Shown piece by piece: positions 6,814 through 15,789 of a DNA stretch of 23,892 bases (within the stretch, counting starts at the first letter, position 1; each line of letters begins with the position of its first letter). The notes under the pieces were generated by a model. That model searched no databases and was not told the origin of the DNA. It saw nothing but the letters and a program-made list of their open reading frames with translations. The position numbers and the translations under genes are program-made. The stretch is from Moraxellaceae bacterium (GTDB lineage: Bacteria > Pseudomonadota > Gammaproteobacteria > Pseudomonadales > Moraxellaceae), in assembly GCA_014378805.1 (NCBI GenBank), contig JACMMY010000066.1, forward strand, positions 1 to 23,892. The letters run 5' to 3'.

Positions 6814-7818
6814 TTAGACTGCCGCCGCATCAAAAAGCTGAATTCCAGCGAGAGCAACGCTGGCTTGCAATAGTAAGTCTTTAGAGTTTTCCTGACCGAT
6901 GCCTTTAATCGCTTGATCACACCGTAACAATAATGACAGCCAGTTTATTGTATGTTCTTTTTTGATGCGCCTCATGGCTTTTTGGTACAGACTCTGGCGA
7001 TTTGACCAAATGCCGAGTGCTTGAAAATTGCCCTGATTAGACGGTTCGAGCAGTTGAATCAATAAACGCATTTCACGTGAAATCGTCCATAAAATCAGAG
7101 AATCTGCTTCGCCTGATTCGTGCAAATAATTCAAAATCCGCACTGTCCGTTCTATATTGCCTTGTAATGCTGCATCACTTAAATCAAATAAGCTATAACG
7201 TGATTGATCTGACAATGCTGGCAATAGCTGCTCAACATTAACAACCGTATTCGGTTCGGTCAAAAAAGACAGTCGAATCATAACTTGCTGAGCGGCAAGC
7301 AGATTATTTTCAGTTTGTTCAAGGAGGGCAGACCAAGCTTCTGGAGAGAGCTGAACGTTGTAGTTTTTTGCCTGTGCATCTAGAAAAATTTGACGGTCTT
7401 TGTCATTTTGAATGGCAAGCGAAACGACTAAACCATTCGCATCTAAGAGCTGAAAGAACTTGGTTTTTTGCGCGGCATTGTCTTGTTTCGGCATGTTGAT
7501 AATTAAAATATTATCGCCCGAATGCTGCATAAATCGCTCTAATGCAAGCATTCCCGCTGCATCAGGTTTATGCGTGCCATGGATTTCCAGTGCCATCGTA
7601 TTTGAAAATAACGATAAATTATCCAATTGCGCTAACGCTTCACGCCATTCCGAAGCGCTGGTCAAATCGACGCGATGACGCTCAATATCTTGTTCGCGCC
7701 AAGCTTGGCGACATTGATCAAGTAGGCTTTGAGCCAGCAGCGGTTCATCGCCATGCAGCAGCCAAGCGCCTTTCATTTTGCTGACGCGTTGCTTTGCACT
7801 TTGATAATCCGCTTTCAT
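6814..7818 (-). CDS. holA: DNA polymerase III subunit delta
   Basis: HolA is the clamp-loader subunit that opens the beta sliding clamp. The protein begins MKADYQSAKQRV followed by GAWLLHGDEPLLAQSLLDQ, the family's N-terminal strand and P-loop-like vestige; no functional Walker motif is expected. The C-terminal collar region carries RYSLFDLSDAALQGN and an LLLQASVALAGIQLF-type end. The ATG at 7818 has GGAA nine bases upstream and gives 334 residues, near the family's usual length. A longer reading from TTG at 7833 is less likely. It follows lptE at short spacing in the common leuS-lptE-holA order. Confidence 0.92.
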   Translation of the reverse strand: MKADYQSAKQRVSKMKGAWLLHGDEPLLAQSLLDQCRQAWREQDIERHRVDLTSASEWREALAQLDNLSLFSNTMALEIHGTHKPDAAGMLALERFMQHSGDNILIINMPKQDNAAQKTKFFQLLDANGLVVSLAIQNDKDRQIFLDAQAKNYNVQLSPEAWSALLEQTENNLLAAQQVMIRLSFLTEPNTVVNVEQLLPALSDQSRYSLFDLSDAALQGNIERTVRILNYLHESGEADSLILWTISREMRLLIQLLEPSNQGNFQALGIWSNRQSLYQKAMRRIKKEHTINWLSLLLRCDQAIKGIGQENSKDLLLQASVALAGIQLFDAAAV

Positions 7819-7872
7819 TGATTGCATTTCCAAGAAGCGTTTAAGATTAGAACATTCATTCGGCGCAATGAC

Positions 7873-8406
7873 TTAACTGGCAGATTTTGAAAGAGCTGGA
7901 AGGCGACCTGTTGCAACTTGTCTCACGATTTGCTGTGCGGCACTTTGATACAAATCAGTTTGCAGTAGCTCTTCTTGTTGGCTTTGAATGCCGACAGTAT
8001 TTTGGTTGTATTGGAAGCTACGACGTGACGAAATGGTGCGAATCGCAGTCAAAGGCTCGCCTTGAGCATCTTCCATACGGAAATCTACTTCTACGCCAAT
8101 TTGAATTTCAGTTAAAGAACCTGTTAATTCCTGACGTGTAGGGCGCACTGCAAGGATGTGCAAAATGGGTGAAGTTGATTCATCCAGTTGAACGCGTAAG
8201 CCGATGAGTTCAGCACGAAGCCATTTTTCAAGTGGCGTGTTTTGTGTGGTTTTGACTTGCAAATGTTTATAAATATCTGGAATGTCCGCGCTACCGCGCA
8301 GATGAAATCCACATGCTCCAAGCAGTAAGGCAAGGGCAAAGACCAACGTTGCACGAAAGTTACTTGTAACGTAATCGCGAGCTTGTACTGTCATTGTCTT
8401 ATTCAT
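7873..8406 (-). CDS. lptE: LPS-assembly lipoprotein LptE
   Basis: LptE plugs the LptD barrel in the outer membrane and helps deliver lipopolysaccharide to the cell surface. The N-terminus has a hydrophobic stretch ending in a lipobox LLGAC with Cys32 as the lipidated residue, followed by GFHLRGSADIP, the near-invariant start of mature LptE. The protein is 177 residues, normal size. The start at 8406 has GGA about nine bases upstream; a start at 8394 (MTVQARD) would also leave the signal intact. It lies between leuS and holA on the same strand, a widely conserved order. Confidence 0.93.
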   Translation of the reverse strand: MNKTMTVQARDYVTSNFRATLVFALALLLGACGFHLRGSADIPDIYKHLQVKTTQNTPLEKWLRAELIGLRVQLDESTSPILHILAVRPTRQELTGSLTEIQIGVEVDFRMEDAQGEPLTAIRTISSRRSFQYNQNTVGIQSQQEELLQTDLYQSAAQQIVRQVATGRLPALSKSAS

Positions 8407-8439
8407 CTTTGTTTATCCAGTATTTATTAAATGGCCTGA

Positions 8440-8468
8440 ATTCTAATTTTATTCAATAAAATTAGAAT
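8440..8468. repeat. AT-rich perfect hairpin between leuS and lptE
   Basis: ATTCTAATTTTATT (8440-8453) and AATAAAATTAGAAT (8455-8468) are exact complements around one base. It has no GC-rich core or T-tail, so it is not a classical terminator. It may modulate the leuS-lptE transcript. Confidence 0.6.
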
Positions 8469-8505
8469 CTTCTAACCAATATCATAATGCATTTGTTTCA
8501 TGTAA

Positions 8506-8531
8506 CGAATGCTGGTGTTTACCAACATTCG
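8506..8531 (-). repeat. Stem-loop just after the leuS stop
   Basis: CGAATGCTGGT and ACCAACATTCG form an 11-bp stem with one mismatch (a G-U pair in the minus-strand RNA) and a four-base loop, ten bases past the leuS stop. No T-run follows, so read-through into lptE is likely; an RNA-stability role is possible. Confidence 0.55.
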
Positions 8532-8541
8532 ATAATCGATT

Positions 8542-11193
8542 TTACAAGACAAGGTTGACCAAACGGCCTTTGACTACAATCTCTTTCTTTGGTTCGCTGG
8601 TCAGGAACTTCTGAATGTCAGGCAATGCCTTGGCAAGTGCGATTAATTCATCATTACCAATGTCGAGTGCTACTTCGAGTTTACCGCGTAACTTGCCGTT
8701 GATTTGTACCATGATGTTTTGAGTTGATCGAACTAGTGCAGTTTCATCTACTTGTGGAAATAGCGCTGTCGTCACATCAATATCAAATTTCGCCAATAAG
8801 TCTTGAGCCAAGTGCGGAGCGAATGGAGCAAGCATGATCAGCAACCCTGTTATTGCTTCGCGCGCAACTAAATATTCATTCGCATCAGTCGCTTCAAACT
8901 TACCAATGGCGTTTGATAATTCCATGAGTGCAGCAATGGCAGTGTTGAACGATTGGCGGCGTTCAATGTCATCCGCAATTTTCTGAATTGTTTCATGTAA
9001 CTTTAATCGTAGTTCACGACCTTGTGCGCTGAGTTTAGATGTGTCCGCTACTGTCAGATTTTCCGCATTCAAATGAGCAGATTGCAAATGCAAGCTGGTC
9101 TGACGGAAAACACGTTTCAAGAAACGGTTAGAGCCTTCAACGCCTGCATCAGACCATTCTAATGACTGATCTGGTGGTGCAGCAAACATCATAAAGATAC
9201 GAGCAGTGTCTGCGCCAAATTGATCAATGATGGCTTGTGGATCAACGCCATTATTTTTCGATTTAGACATTTTTTCCATGCCGCCGATGATGACTGGTTG
9301 ACCATCCGCAGTGAGAACCGCAGATAAAACACGGCTTCGATCGTCTTTTTCCAAGGTGACATCGGCTGGGTTAATCCACGTTTTCTTGCCAGCGGCATCT
9401 TCACGATAGAACGTATCTGCCAATACCATGCCTTGAGTGAGTAAGCGGGTAAAAGGTTCATTACCTTGTACAACGCCTTCATCACGCATTAATTTGTGAA
9501 AGAAGCGGGCATAAAGCAAATGCAGAATCGCATGTTCTACGCCGCCCACGTATTGATCGACTGGCAGCCAGCTTTGTGCTGCTTGAGGATCAACCAGACC
9601 ACTTTGATATTCTGGTGATGCATAGCGGGCGTAATACCAGCTTGATTCGACGAACGTATCCAGCGTGTCTGTTTCACGTTTAGCCGCGATGCCACATGAA
9701 GGACAGGTCGTTTCATAGAAAGAAGGCATTTTCACCAATGGATTACCCGAACCATCTGGCACAACATCGGTCGGTAAAACGACAGGCAATTGATCTTCTG
9801 GCACAGGCACTTGACCGCAGCTGGTGCAGTTAATCATCGGGATTGGGCAGCCCCAATAGCGCTGGCGTGACACACCCCAGTCGCGTAGACGGAACTGTAC
9901 ACGACCTTTCGCTTGATCTTGGCTTTCTAACTTTTCTAAGAGTTTGGCAAATGCACCATCAAAGTCGAGACCGTCCAATTCGCCAGAATTAATCAACGTG
10001 CCGCGTTCAGTAAATGCTGTATTCGCAATGTCAAAATCAGCAGGCGCGCTAATGACTTGTTTAATCGCTAAGTTATACTTATTCGCAAATTCAAAATCGC
10101 GTTCATCATGGGCAGGAACCGCCATGACTGCACCTGAACCGTAACTCATCAGCACATAGTTTGCGACCCAAACAGGGATGTCTTCGCCTGTAATGGGATG
10201 CTGAACAAACAAACCTGTTGCCATGCCTTTCTTTTCAGCAGTGGCAAGATCGGCTTCTGCCACTGAACCCATGCGGCATTCTTCGTTGAATGCTTTCAGC
10301 GCTGGATTGCCTGCTTTTTCCTGAATCGCAGCGGCCTTCACAGCAAGCGGATGTTCCGCAGCTACTGCGACATAAGTCACACCCATGAATGTATCTGGGC
10401 GCGTCGTATAAACCGTTAAATCGCCATGTTCAGACGGGAAGGTTAAGTCCATTCCGGTTGAGCGACCGATCCAGTTTTTTTGCATCGCGACGACTTGCGG
10501 TGGCCAATCGGTCAACGTGTCTAAGTCGTCCAATAATTCTTGCGCGTAATCGGTGATGCGGAAGTAATACATGGGAATATCACGTTTTTCAACGAGAGCA
10601 CCTGAACGCCAGCCGCGACCGTCGATGACTTGTTCATTGGCCAAAACGGTTTGATCAATCGGATCCCAGTTCACTGTTGAAAGTTTGCGGTAAATCAGGC
10701 CTTTCTTATAAAGCTGAACAAAAAGCCATTGTTCCCAGCGATAGTATTCAGGTGTGCACGTCGCAATTTCACGATTCCAATCAACAGATAAACCCAGTGA
10801 TTTTAGTTGATTACGCATGTAATCGATATTTTCAGAAGTCCATTTTGCTGGCGCAACTTTATGGGCAATTGCAGCGTTTTCGGCAGGCAGACCAAATGCA
10901 TCCCATCCCATTGGCTGCATAACATTGTCGCCTTTCAAGCGATAAAAACGGCTAATCACGTCGCCAATCGTATAGTTACGCACGTGTCCCATGTGCAACT
11001 TGCCCGATGGGTAAGGGAACATGGACAGAATATAGCGATTTTTTTTGCTTTGATCTGGCGTATTCGACACGGCAAATGATTGGCGAGTATGCCAGTCGGC
11101 TTGAATGCGCGGCTCGATTTCGCTCGGTTGATATTCTGCAGAAATATTTTGAGCGTTGTTAGTTTGGGTCAAAGCAGAAGTTGTATCAGTCAT
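8542..11193 (-). CDS. leuS: Leucyl-tRNA synthetase
   Basis: This class I aminoacyl-tRNA synthetase charges tRNA-Leu. The HIGH motif reads HMGH at residues 67-70 within FPYPSGKLHMGHVRNYT. The CP1 editing domain is present (about 240-430; TTRPDTFMGVTYVAVAAEHP), a zinc-ribbon-like CTSCGQ...CPSCG insert follows, and KMSKS lies at about 641-645 in MEKMSKSKNNGVDP. The C-terminal anticodon-binding and tail domains are complete. At 883 residues it is about twenty longer than E. coli LeuS because of a Thr/Asn-rich N-terminal extension before AEYQPSEIEP. No strong Shine-Dalgarno precedes the ATG at 11193, so a later start is possible, but no internal ATG fits. It is first in the leuS-lptE-holA group. 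Confidence 0.97.
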   Translation of the reverse strand: MTDTTSALTQTNNAQNISAEYQPSEIEPRIQADWHTRQSFAVSNTPDQSKKNRYILSMFPYPSGKLHMGHVRNYTIGDVISRFYRLKGDNVMQPMGWDAFGLPAENAAIAHKVAPAKWTSENIDYMRNQLKSLGLSVDWNREIATCTPEYYRWEQWLFVQLYKKGLIYRKLSTVNWDPIDQTVLANEQVIDGRGWRSGALVEKRDIPMYYFRITDYAQELLDDLDTLTDWPPQVVAMQKNWIGRSTGMDLTFPSEHGDLTVYTTRPDTFMGVTYVAVAAEHPLAVKAAAIQEKAGNPALKAFNEECRMGSVAEADLATAEKKGMATGLFVQHPITGEDIPVWVANYVLMSYGSGAVMAVPAHDERDFEFANKYNLAIKQVISAPADFDIANTAFTERGTLINSGELDGLDFDGAFAKLLEKLESQDQAKGRVQFRLRDWGVSRQRYWGCPIPMINCTSCGQVPVPEDQLPVVLPTDVVPDGSGNPLVKMPSFYETTCPSCGIAAKRETDTLDTFVESSWYYARYASPEYQSGLVDPQAAQSWLPVDQYVGGVEHAILHLLYARFFHKLMRDEGVVQGNEPFTRLLTQGMVLADTFYREDAAGKKTWINPADVTLEKDDRSRVLSAVLTADGQPVIIGGMEKMSKSKNNGVDPQAIIDQFGADTARIFMMFAAPPDQSLEWSDAGVEGSNRFLKRVFRQTSLHLQSAHLNAENLTVADTSKLSAQGRELRLKLHETIQKIADDIERRQSFNTAIAALMELSNAIGKFEATDANEYLVAREAITGLLIMLAPFAPHLAQDLLAKFDIDVTTALFPQVDETALVRSTQNIMVQINGKLRGKLEVALDIGNDELIALAKALPDIQKFLTSEPKKEIVVKGRLVNLVL

Positions 11194-11299
11194 GGCGCAA
11201 GAAATATGTCAGAAAAAGATTTGGTATAGCATAGCCGAATTGGCTTGTAGATTGGGCATTGACATCACTGGGTTGTGATTTTTTTTTGGTATTTGATGT

Positions 11300-11330
11300 A
11301 AAAAACAGCTGCGTGGGCAGCTGTTTTTTT
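11300..11330. terminator. Bidirectional intrinsic terminator
   Basis: A-run, then ACAGCTGC-GTGG-GCAGCTGT, then a T-run: a GC-rich hairpin with U-tracts on either strand. It lies past the stop of the secreted-protein gene (11365) on the minus strand and isolates it from leuS. Confidence 0.88.
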
Positions 11331-11364
11331 ATGTCAAAATTGACAGAGCAATCCAATAAAGGCG

Positions 11365-12045
11365 TTAGTCTAAAAAATCTGAATAATCTTTAACGTTGAA
11401 TTTGCTAATGACTGACCATGGCGTCTTTGCTGGAAAGGGTTGTACGCTTGCTTTGACCGTACGTTTTAAGCGCCCATCCAAACTTCCGCTTTCAACTTGA
11501 AGTGGATATTGGTTTTTTTCATCCCAAAGTACGTGAATGAATGATTGTGGATTTTGGCTCTCAAACCAGCGTGCATTTTTAGGCGCGGTTCGATTGGTTG
11601 CCTTGAATTTTTTCAAAGTCGCAGGGTCGATTAAATAATAAGCAGTATTCCAGTTTCCATCAAAACCTACGGCATCATATTCTGCTTTTGGAACATTAAC
11701 GATGAATTTGTCATTGAATTCGACGAGGCGAACATTGAGCTGACCTTTATTATCTTTGGCAATTAAACGTGCAGCGGCACTGACATCCAGATGTTTGTGA
11801 TCCTCGTCATGTTTGGCGTGTTCTTTGGCGTTATGTGCGCCCTTCGGAATGACGCGGGCAACCCAAACTGTATTTTGTTGACGAATGAGTTGTTCTTGGA
11901 AATGCTCAGTTCTAAATATTCCATCACTGCCTAGTGATTGTGTATCGTTGGTCAATAGCAGCGCTAATGGTTGTTCATTTGCCGCGAAGGTCAATGTGCT
12001 TGAAATGATCAGCGAGCTAATCAATATCAGTTGTTTAAATGTCAT
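11365..12045 (-). CDS. Secreted protein of unknown function, histidine-rich segment
   Basis: The 226-residue product starts with a clear signal peptide (hydrophobic core at about 5-20, cleavage near TFA-AN at 21-22), so it is periplasmic or exported. A histidine- and charge-rich stretch at 71-87 (H71, H76, H79, H83, H85) could bind metal. The rest alternates short hydrophobic and aromatic segments and looks like a beta-rich domain; I recognise no family. It lies downstream of the two alkaline phosphatase genes on the same strand, but a terminator-like hairpin (12072-12110) lies between, so it may be only partly co-transcribed. GGAA precedes the ATG by a suitable distance. Confidence 0.75.
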   Translation of the reverse strand: MTFKQLILISSLIISSTLTFAANEQPLALLLTNDTQSLGSDGIFRTEHFQEQLIRQQNTVWVARVIPKGAHNAKEHAKHDEDHKHLDVSAAARLIAKDNKGQLNVRLVEFNDKFIVNVPKAEYDAVGFDGNWNTAYYLIDPATLKKFKATNRTAPKNARWFESQNPQSFIHVLWDEKNQYPLQVESGSLDGRLKRTVKASVQPFPAKTPWSVISKFNVKDYSDFLD

Positions 12046-12071
12046 GAGTGTTCCAGTAAATAAATAGATAA

Positions 12072-12110
12072 AACTTAAAAAATAAAACAGCTTTCTGATT
12101 TGGAAGCTGC
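12072..12110 (-). terminator. Intrinsic terminator or attenuator after the first alkaline phosphatase gene
   Basis: On the minus strand, CAGCTTCC and AAAGCTG form a stem followed by GTTTTATTTTTT. It comes about 30 bases after the phosphatase stop and 27 before the next start codon. Confidence 0.65.
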
Positions 12111-12139
12111 GTTATTTGCGTGTGAAAATTAATGATTCA

Positions 12140-13546
12140 TTAAAATCCAAACGCTGTTTTGACCACATTAAACACTTTAGTATTGTCTAAAGTGCCTTTG
12201 AAGCCTGTGCTGCCAGCGCCTGAGCTAAACAAGAATACGTCGCCGCCGCCATGCGTTTCAGAGCCAGCAGTACCAAGTTTTACACCGACTTCTTGCAAGT
12301 AGTCATCCGCAGTGGTGTCTACATTGGTCAAGTCAGCACGCACTGAATCACGTGCACCGCCACCATTTCCGAAGACCAGTGTGGTGTAGGGTTTGCCATT
12401 GACATCGCTAGCCAGTTTTTTGTCTTGGTATTTGGTGGTTAAACCAAGGATGTTATTTCCTTTATGTGAGTAACCGTTGAATGCCATCGTGTGATCATGG
12501 TCAGCTGTGACAACGATAAGTGTATTTTTCAAATCCACTTTTGACAGAGCCGCCTTAATAGCATTATCGAATGCAATCGTGTCTTGTAGGGCGCGTTTTG
12601 CATTGGTGCCATGCAATGCATGGTCAATACGACCGCCTTCAACCATTAAAAAATAACCTTTGTTATTTTTAGACAATACGTCAATTGCTTTAGTCGTCAT
12701 ATCGGCAAGTGAAGGCTCATCAATCGATGCGTTTTTGACGCGATCAAGATCGTAATTCATATGATCTTTATTGAATAAACCGACTAGTTTTGAGGTTGTT
12801 GCTGGATTAATAGCATTGAATGCAGTCTTAGTCGTGACCACTGAATAACCTTTTGCGCCTAATTGTGCGACTAAGTCTTGGCTATCAGTCCGTTTCGAGC
12901 CTGAAGTTGTACTTGGTTGGAAATGACGCAGACCGCCACCGAGTAATACGTCAATGCCATCACCTAATTTTGCGTTATAGCGTGGATTGCCTGGTACAGC
13001 TTGTGATGCGATGTCATTTTCCCCGTCACGATTACAAATATGACTAAACGTGGCCGCTGGTGTTGCATGAGTAATACGGGTTGTAGTGACTGCACCCACT
13101 GCTTTACCGTTGGTTTTAGCCAGTTCAAGGAGTGTGGTGACGGGTGTGCCATTGCCGCTAGTAGGGCAAGTGGTATCCGATCCGCTAATGTAAGGTTTGG
13201 CGCTTGAATCAAATGCTTTGGTGTCTGGACTCATCGAAATGACTTCGTTGTTCATTTTGACGCCAGTCATATACGCTGACATAGATGGTGCACTGTCCGT
13301 TGTTTGTGCATCGTTAGAAAAAGTTTTGATACGGGCAGTGCGACGCAAACTTTCCATCGTCAATTTGCCTGATTCGCCGTAGGCATAAATACGTGAAGCC
13401 GTCACGGTAGTCGGCCCCATCCCATCACCTAAAAAGAAAATGACATTTTTTGCTTCGCCTGCGGCATATGCGCTACTTGCAGAGGCAAGGCAGGTGATCA
13501 GCAAGGTTTTTTTCAGTGTGCTGCTGAATAGTGTGTAATCTTTCAT
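12140..13546 (-). CDS. phoA: Periplasmic alkaline phosphatase
   Basis: It hydrolyses phosphomonoesters in the periplasm using two zinc ions, usually one magnesium, and a serine nucleophile. The signal peptide ends near SSAYA-AG (28-29). The metal ligand Asp41 lies in FFLGDGMG, and the nucleophile Ser85 in QTTDSAPSMSAYMTG. Later ligands are in VEGGRIDHALHGTN, VTADHDHTMAF and GSETHGGGDV. All essential residues are present and the 468-residue length is normal. It is co-directional with, and 51 bp downstream of, a closely related phosphatase gene, with AGGAAT before its ATG, so the pair is very likely one transcript. Whether it matches E. coli PhoA or another clade of the family is not decided here. 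Confidence 0.92.
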   Translation of the reverse strand: MKDYTLFSSTLKKTLLITCLASASSAYAAGEAKNVIFFLGDGMGPTTVTASRIYAYGESGKLTMESLRRTARIKTFSNDAQTTDSAPSMSAYMTGVKMNNEVISMSPDTKAFDSSAKPYISGSDTTCPTSGNGTPVTTLLELAKTNGKAVGAVTTTRITHATPAATFSHICNRDGENDIASQAVPGNPRYNAKLGDGIDVLLGGGLRHFQPSTTSGSKRTDSQDLVAQLGAKGYSVVTTKTAFNAINPATTSKLVGLFNKDHMNYDLDRVKNASIDEPSLADMTTKAIDVLSKNNKGYFLMVEGGRIDHALHGTNAKRALQDTIAFDNAIKAALSKVDLKNTLIVVTADHDHTMAFNGYSHKGNNILGLTTKYQDKKLASDVNGKPYTTLVFGNGGGARDSVRADLTNVDTTADDYLQEVGVKLGTAGSETHGGGDVFLFSSGAGSTGFKGTLDNTKVFNVVKTAFGF

Positions 13547-13597
13547 AAAAGCATTCCTAATGAATTCGTATGTGTTTTATTCAATTGATTTTAAAAT

Positions 13598-15073
13598 TTA
13601 TAGACCGGTTGCTTTACGAACGAGTCCATAAACTTCGATGTTTTCCAGCGCGCCATAGAACAGGTCTGCACCGTTACCAATCGCACCGAGGAATACATCA
13701 GCGCCACCATGAGTTTCGCTACCTGCTGCCGTTTGAATAACTGCTTCTTGGTGGTAATTTTTATCGAAAACAGTCGCATCAGTGAGGGCAGTGCGAGTCA
13801 TTGGGCGGTTTTCACCATTACCAAAACCAATAATGCTATAAGGCATTTTGTTGATATCGAGCGATTCCAAACCTGTGACGTAGTTCTTCACCAAGCCAAG
13901 TACACCTGGGTTGCTGTCTGTTGTTTTTCCTGTGCGCTTGGCGTAACCATTGAGCACAATGCTATGATCATGGTCTGCTGTGACAACGATTAATGTATTT
14001 TTAAGGTCTGGATCAACGGCTTTCATTTTGGTAATTGCAGTTTTCAAGCTGTCGTCAAACATGGATGCTTCTTCGAGTGCTTTACGTGCTGTTGTTTCAT
14101 GTAACGCATGATCGATACGACCACCTTCTACCATCAGGAAGAAACCTTTGTTATTCGCTTTTTTATTTAGAACATCGATAGCTTTGCCCGTCATCTCTGC
14201 AAGACTAGGTTCTTTTGTAGGATCACGATCAAGGTTATAAGACATATGACTGTTCGTAAATAAGCCAGCGATTTTTTCATTTCCTGCAAGTTTGGCTGGA
14301 TCAATTGCCGCGAGTTCAGCACTTGTTCCAACAACTTTGTAATTCGAAGTTTTGAGTTCTGTGGTTAAGTCACGACCATCTGTGCGTTTGCCGCCAGAGG
14401 TTGTCGGTGTAAAAAACTGTTTACCACCACCGAGGAATATATCAACACCATCACCCAGTGCTTTATTATACCCAGCGCCATTCGGAGTCAACTGAGCCGC
14501 AATCGCGTTTTCACCATCACGATGACAAATATGCGCGTAAGTATCTGCAGGCGTTGCATGGGTAATACGTGTGTTCGTGACAACGCCGACAGGCATGCCT
14601 TTAGACTTAAATAATTCAAGTAACGTTTGTACCGCTTTGCCATTACCATCTGGGCAGGTTGAATCACCTGTTTTTGCAACGTAATCGACTCCTGATGGGC
14701 TGCGTGCAGAAGTATCTGTGCTCATTGAAATGACTTCGTTGTTCATCTTAACGCCAGTCATATAGGCTGCCATTGATGGCGCACTGTCCGTGACTTGAGC
14801 ATCGTTAGAAAATGTTTTGACGAATGCAGTTTCAGGAAGGGTATCTAATGTGAGTTCACCATCTTCACCCACTTTATAAATTCGTGCAGCAGTCATGGTG
14901 GTCATACCGTAGCCATCTCCGAGCATGAAAATGACATTCTTTGCCTTAGCAACAGGAGTAGGGTTTACAGGAGTAGGATTTGTAGCAACTGTTTTATCGT
15001 TGCTCCCACCACAGCCAGACAATATTGAACATACAGTTAATGCTAGAAAAGAAACTCGAAAATTTGGCAACAT
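13598..15073 (-). CDS. Alkaline phosphatase, lipoprotein form
   Basis: A paralogue of the next gene with the same catalytic layout: Asp53 in FMLGDGYG, nucleophile Ser97 in QVTDSAPSMAAYMTG, and ligands in VEGGRIDHALHETT, VTADHDHSIVLNG and GSETHGGADV. It differs at the N-terminus, where a lipobox LSGC with Cys21 is followed by a Thr/Pro-rich tether (about 27-42). The enzyme is therefore probably anchored to a membrane, most likely the outer one. It is 491 residues. A Pho-box-like site lies 72 bp upstream of its ATG, so phosphate starvation probably induces this and the downstream phosphatase. The two proteins share long identical stretches (for example ITHATPA and AYMTGVKMNNEVISMS), consistent with tandem duplication. 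Confidence 0.92.
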   Translation of the reverse strand: MLPNFRVSFLALTVCSILSGCGGSNDKTVATNPTPVNPTPVAKAKNVIFMLGDGYGMTTMTAARIYKVGEDGELTLDTLPETAFVKTFSNDAQVTDSAPSMAAYMTGVKMNNEVISMSTDTSARSPSGVDYVAKTGDSTCPDGNGKAVQTLLELFKSKGMPVGVVTNTRITHATPADTYAHICHRDGENAIAAQLTPNGAGYNKALGDGVDIFLGGGKQFFTPTTSGGKRTDGRDLTTELKTSNYKVVGTSAELAAIDPAKLAGNEKIAGLFTNSHMSYNLDRDPTKEPSLAEMTGKAIDVLNKKANNKGFFLMVEGGRIDHALHETTARKALEEASMFDDSLKTAITKMKAVDPDLKNTLIVVTADHDHSIVLNGYAKRTGKTTDSNPGVLGLVKNYVTGLESLDINKMPYSIIGFGNGENRPMTRTALTDATVFDKNYHQEAVIQTAAGSETHGGADVFLGAIGNGADLFYGALENIEVYGLVRKATGL

Positions 15074-15144
15074 TGAAATAGCGCTCTATAAAGAAACTTG
15101 TTCCTTAGTGTGCGCATGATGTTTTACAAAATGATGAATAGGTG

Positions 15145-15162
15145 ATGACAGTTACGTTGCAG
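15145..15162 (-). promoter_or_regulatory. Pho-box-like PhoB binding site
   Basis: On the minus strand the sequence is CTGCAAC-GTAA-CTGTCAT: two seven-base half-sites 11 bp apart, the second identical to the CTGTCAT consensus and the first matching at four of seven positions. It sits upstream of tandem alkaline phosphatase genes, the classic Pho target, with TATTCA nearby as a possible -10. Confidence 0.7.
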
Positions 15163-15199
15163 TGTGTAGGATTTTATTGTTTACTAAATTTTGAACATA

Positions 15200-15235
15200 C
15201 TCAAAACATCGGCAAGCTTTATACGATGTTCTGAG
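15200..15235 (-). repeat. Stem-loop downstream of a DUF4124 gene
   Basis: CTCAAAACATCG and CGATGTTCTGAG pair over 11 of 12 positions around a 12-base loop, eleven bases past the stop of the 15246-15725 gene. It lacks a clean T-run, so it may be a weak terminator or stabilising hairpin. Confidence 0.5.
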
Positions 15236-15245
15236 TTGATAGTAG

Positions 15246-15725
15246 TCACTGTGAGCAATCATTCTTGATTTGTGTCGCTTGCTGTTTAATTTGAGCAGAT
15301 TTTTGCTCCTCAGTCAGATAGCTTCTTTCACCTTTGGCATCAAATGTGTGGATACGTTGACCCGTTTGTAACAGTGCTTGATTCGCTTTAACGTGCTGAC
15401 ACGCGGCACTATTTTTATTTCGACGTTCAGTATCTGCGGCAGCATTTAATTTTTTTTTGCTGGCAGCGGCTTCTTCTTCAGTCGTTGCTTTCAAGTTTTT
15501 GCTTGCTTGATCATTCAGGTTTTTAATTTCATTTGCACTGTCTTCTGGTGTGTGAGTACTCACAGTCACTTTTTGTGCCGCTTTTTGCGGTGGTGGTGTT
15601 TGCGTATAGTGAGTCGCGCCTTTATCGTCGACCCATTTGTAGAAAGGTTGACCATGACTAATCGTTGAAATTAATAAGGCAGTCAAAGGAATTACTGCTA
15701 AAATCCATTTTTTATTGCGACGCAT
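15246..15725 (-). CDS. Secreted DUF4124-domain protein
   Basis: The 159-residue protein has a signal peptide (basic start, hydrophobic core at about 8-22, cleavage near SHG-QP). Right after it is the short DUF4124 motif QPFYKWVDDKGATHYTQTPP, a small beta domain of unknown function common in proteobacterial envelope proteins. An Ala/Lys/Glu-rich coiled-coil-like segment (about 60-115) and a C-terminal region with two Cys (CQHVKAN and NDCSQ) that may pair follow. It is the last of three consecutive genes of this type on the minus strand. Confidence 0.8.
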   Translation of the reverse strand: MRRNKKWILAVIPLTALLISTISHGQPFYKWVDDKGATHYTQTPPPQKAAQKVTVSTHTPEDSANEIKNLNDQASKNLKATTEEEAAASKKKLNAAADTERRNKNSAACQHVKANQALLQTGQRIHTFDAKGERSYLTEEQKSAQIKQQATQIKNDCSQ

Positions 15726-15789
15726 TTCATTCTCCTAAAAAGCATAAAAACAACCAAAGCGATATTCAATCTTGATTAAAACAGCCAAT

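Noticed and set aside
9189..9485. 98-codon minus-strand frame inside leuS
   Set aside because: Out-of-frame shadow of the catalytic region of leucyl-tRNA synthetase.
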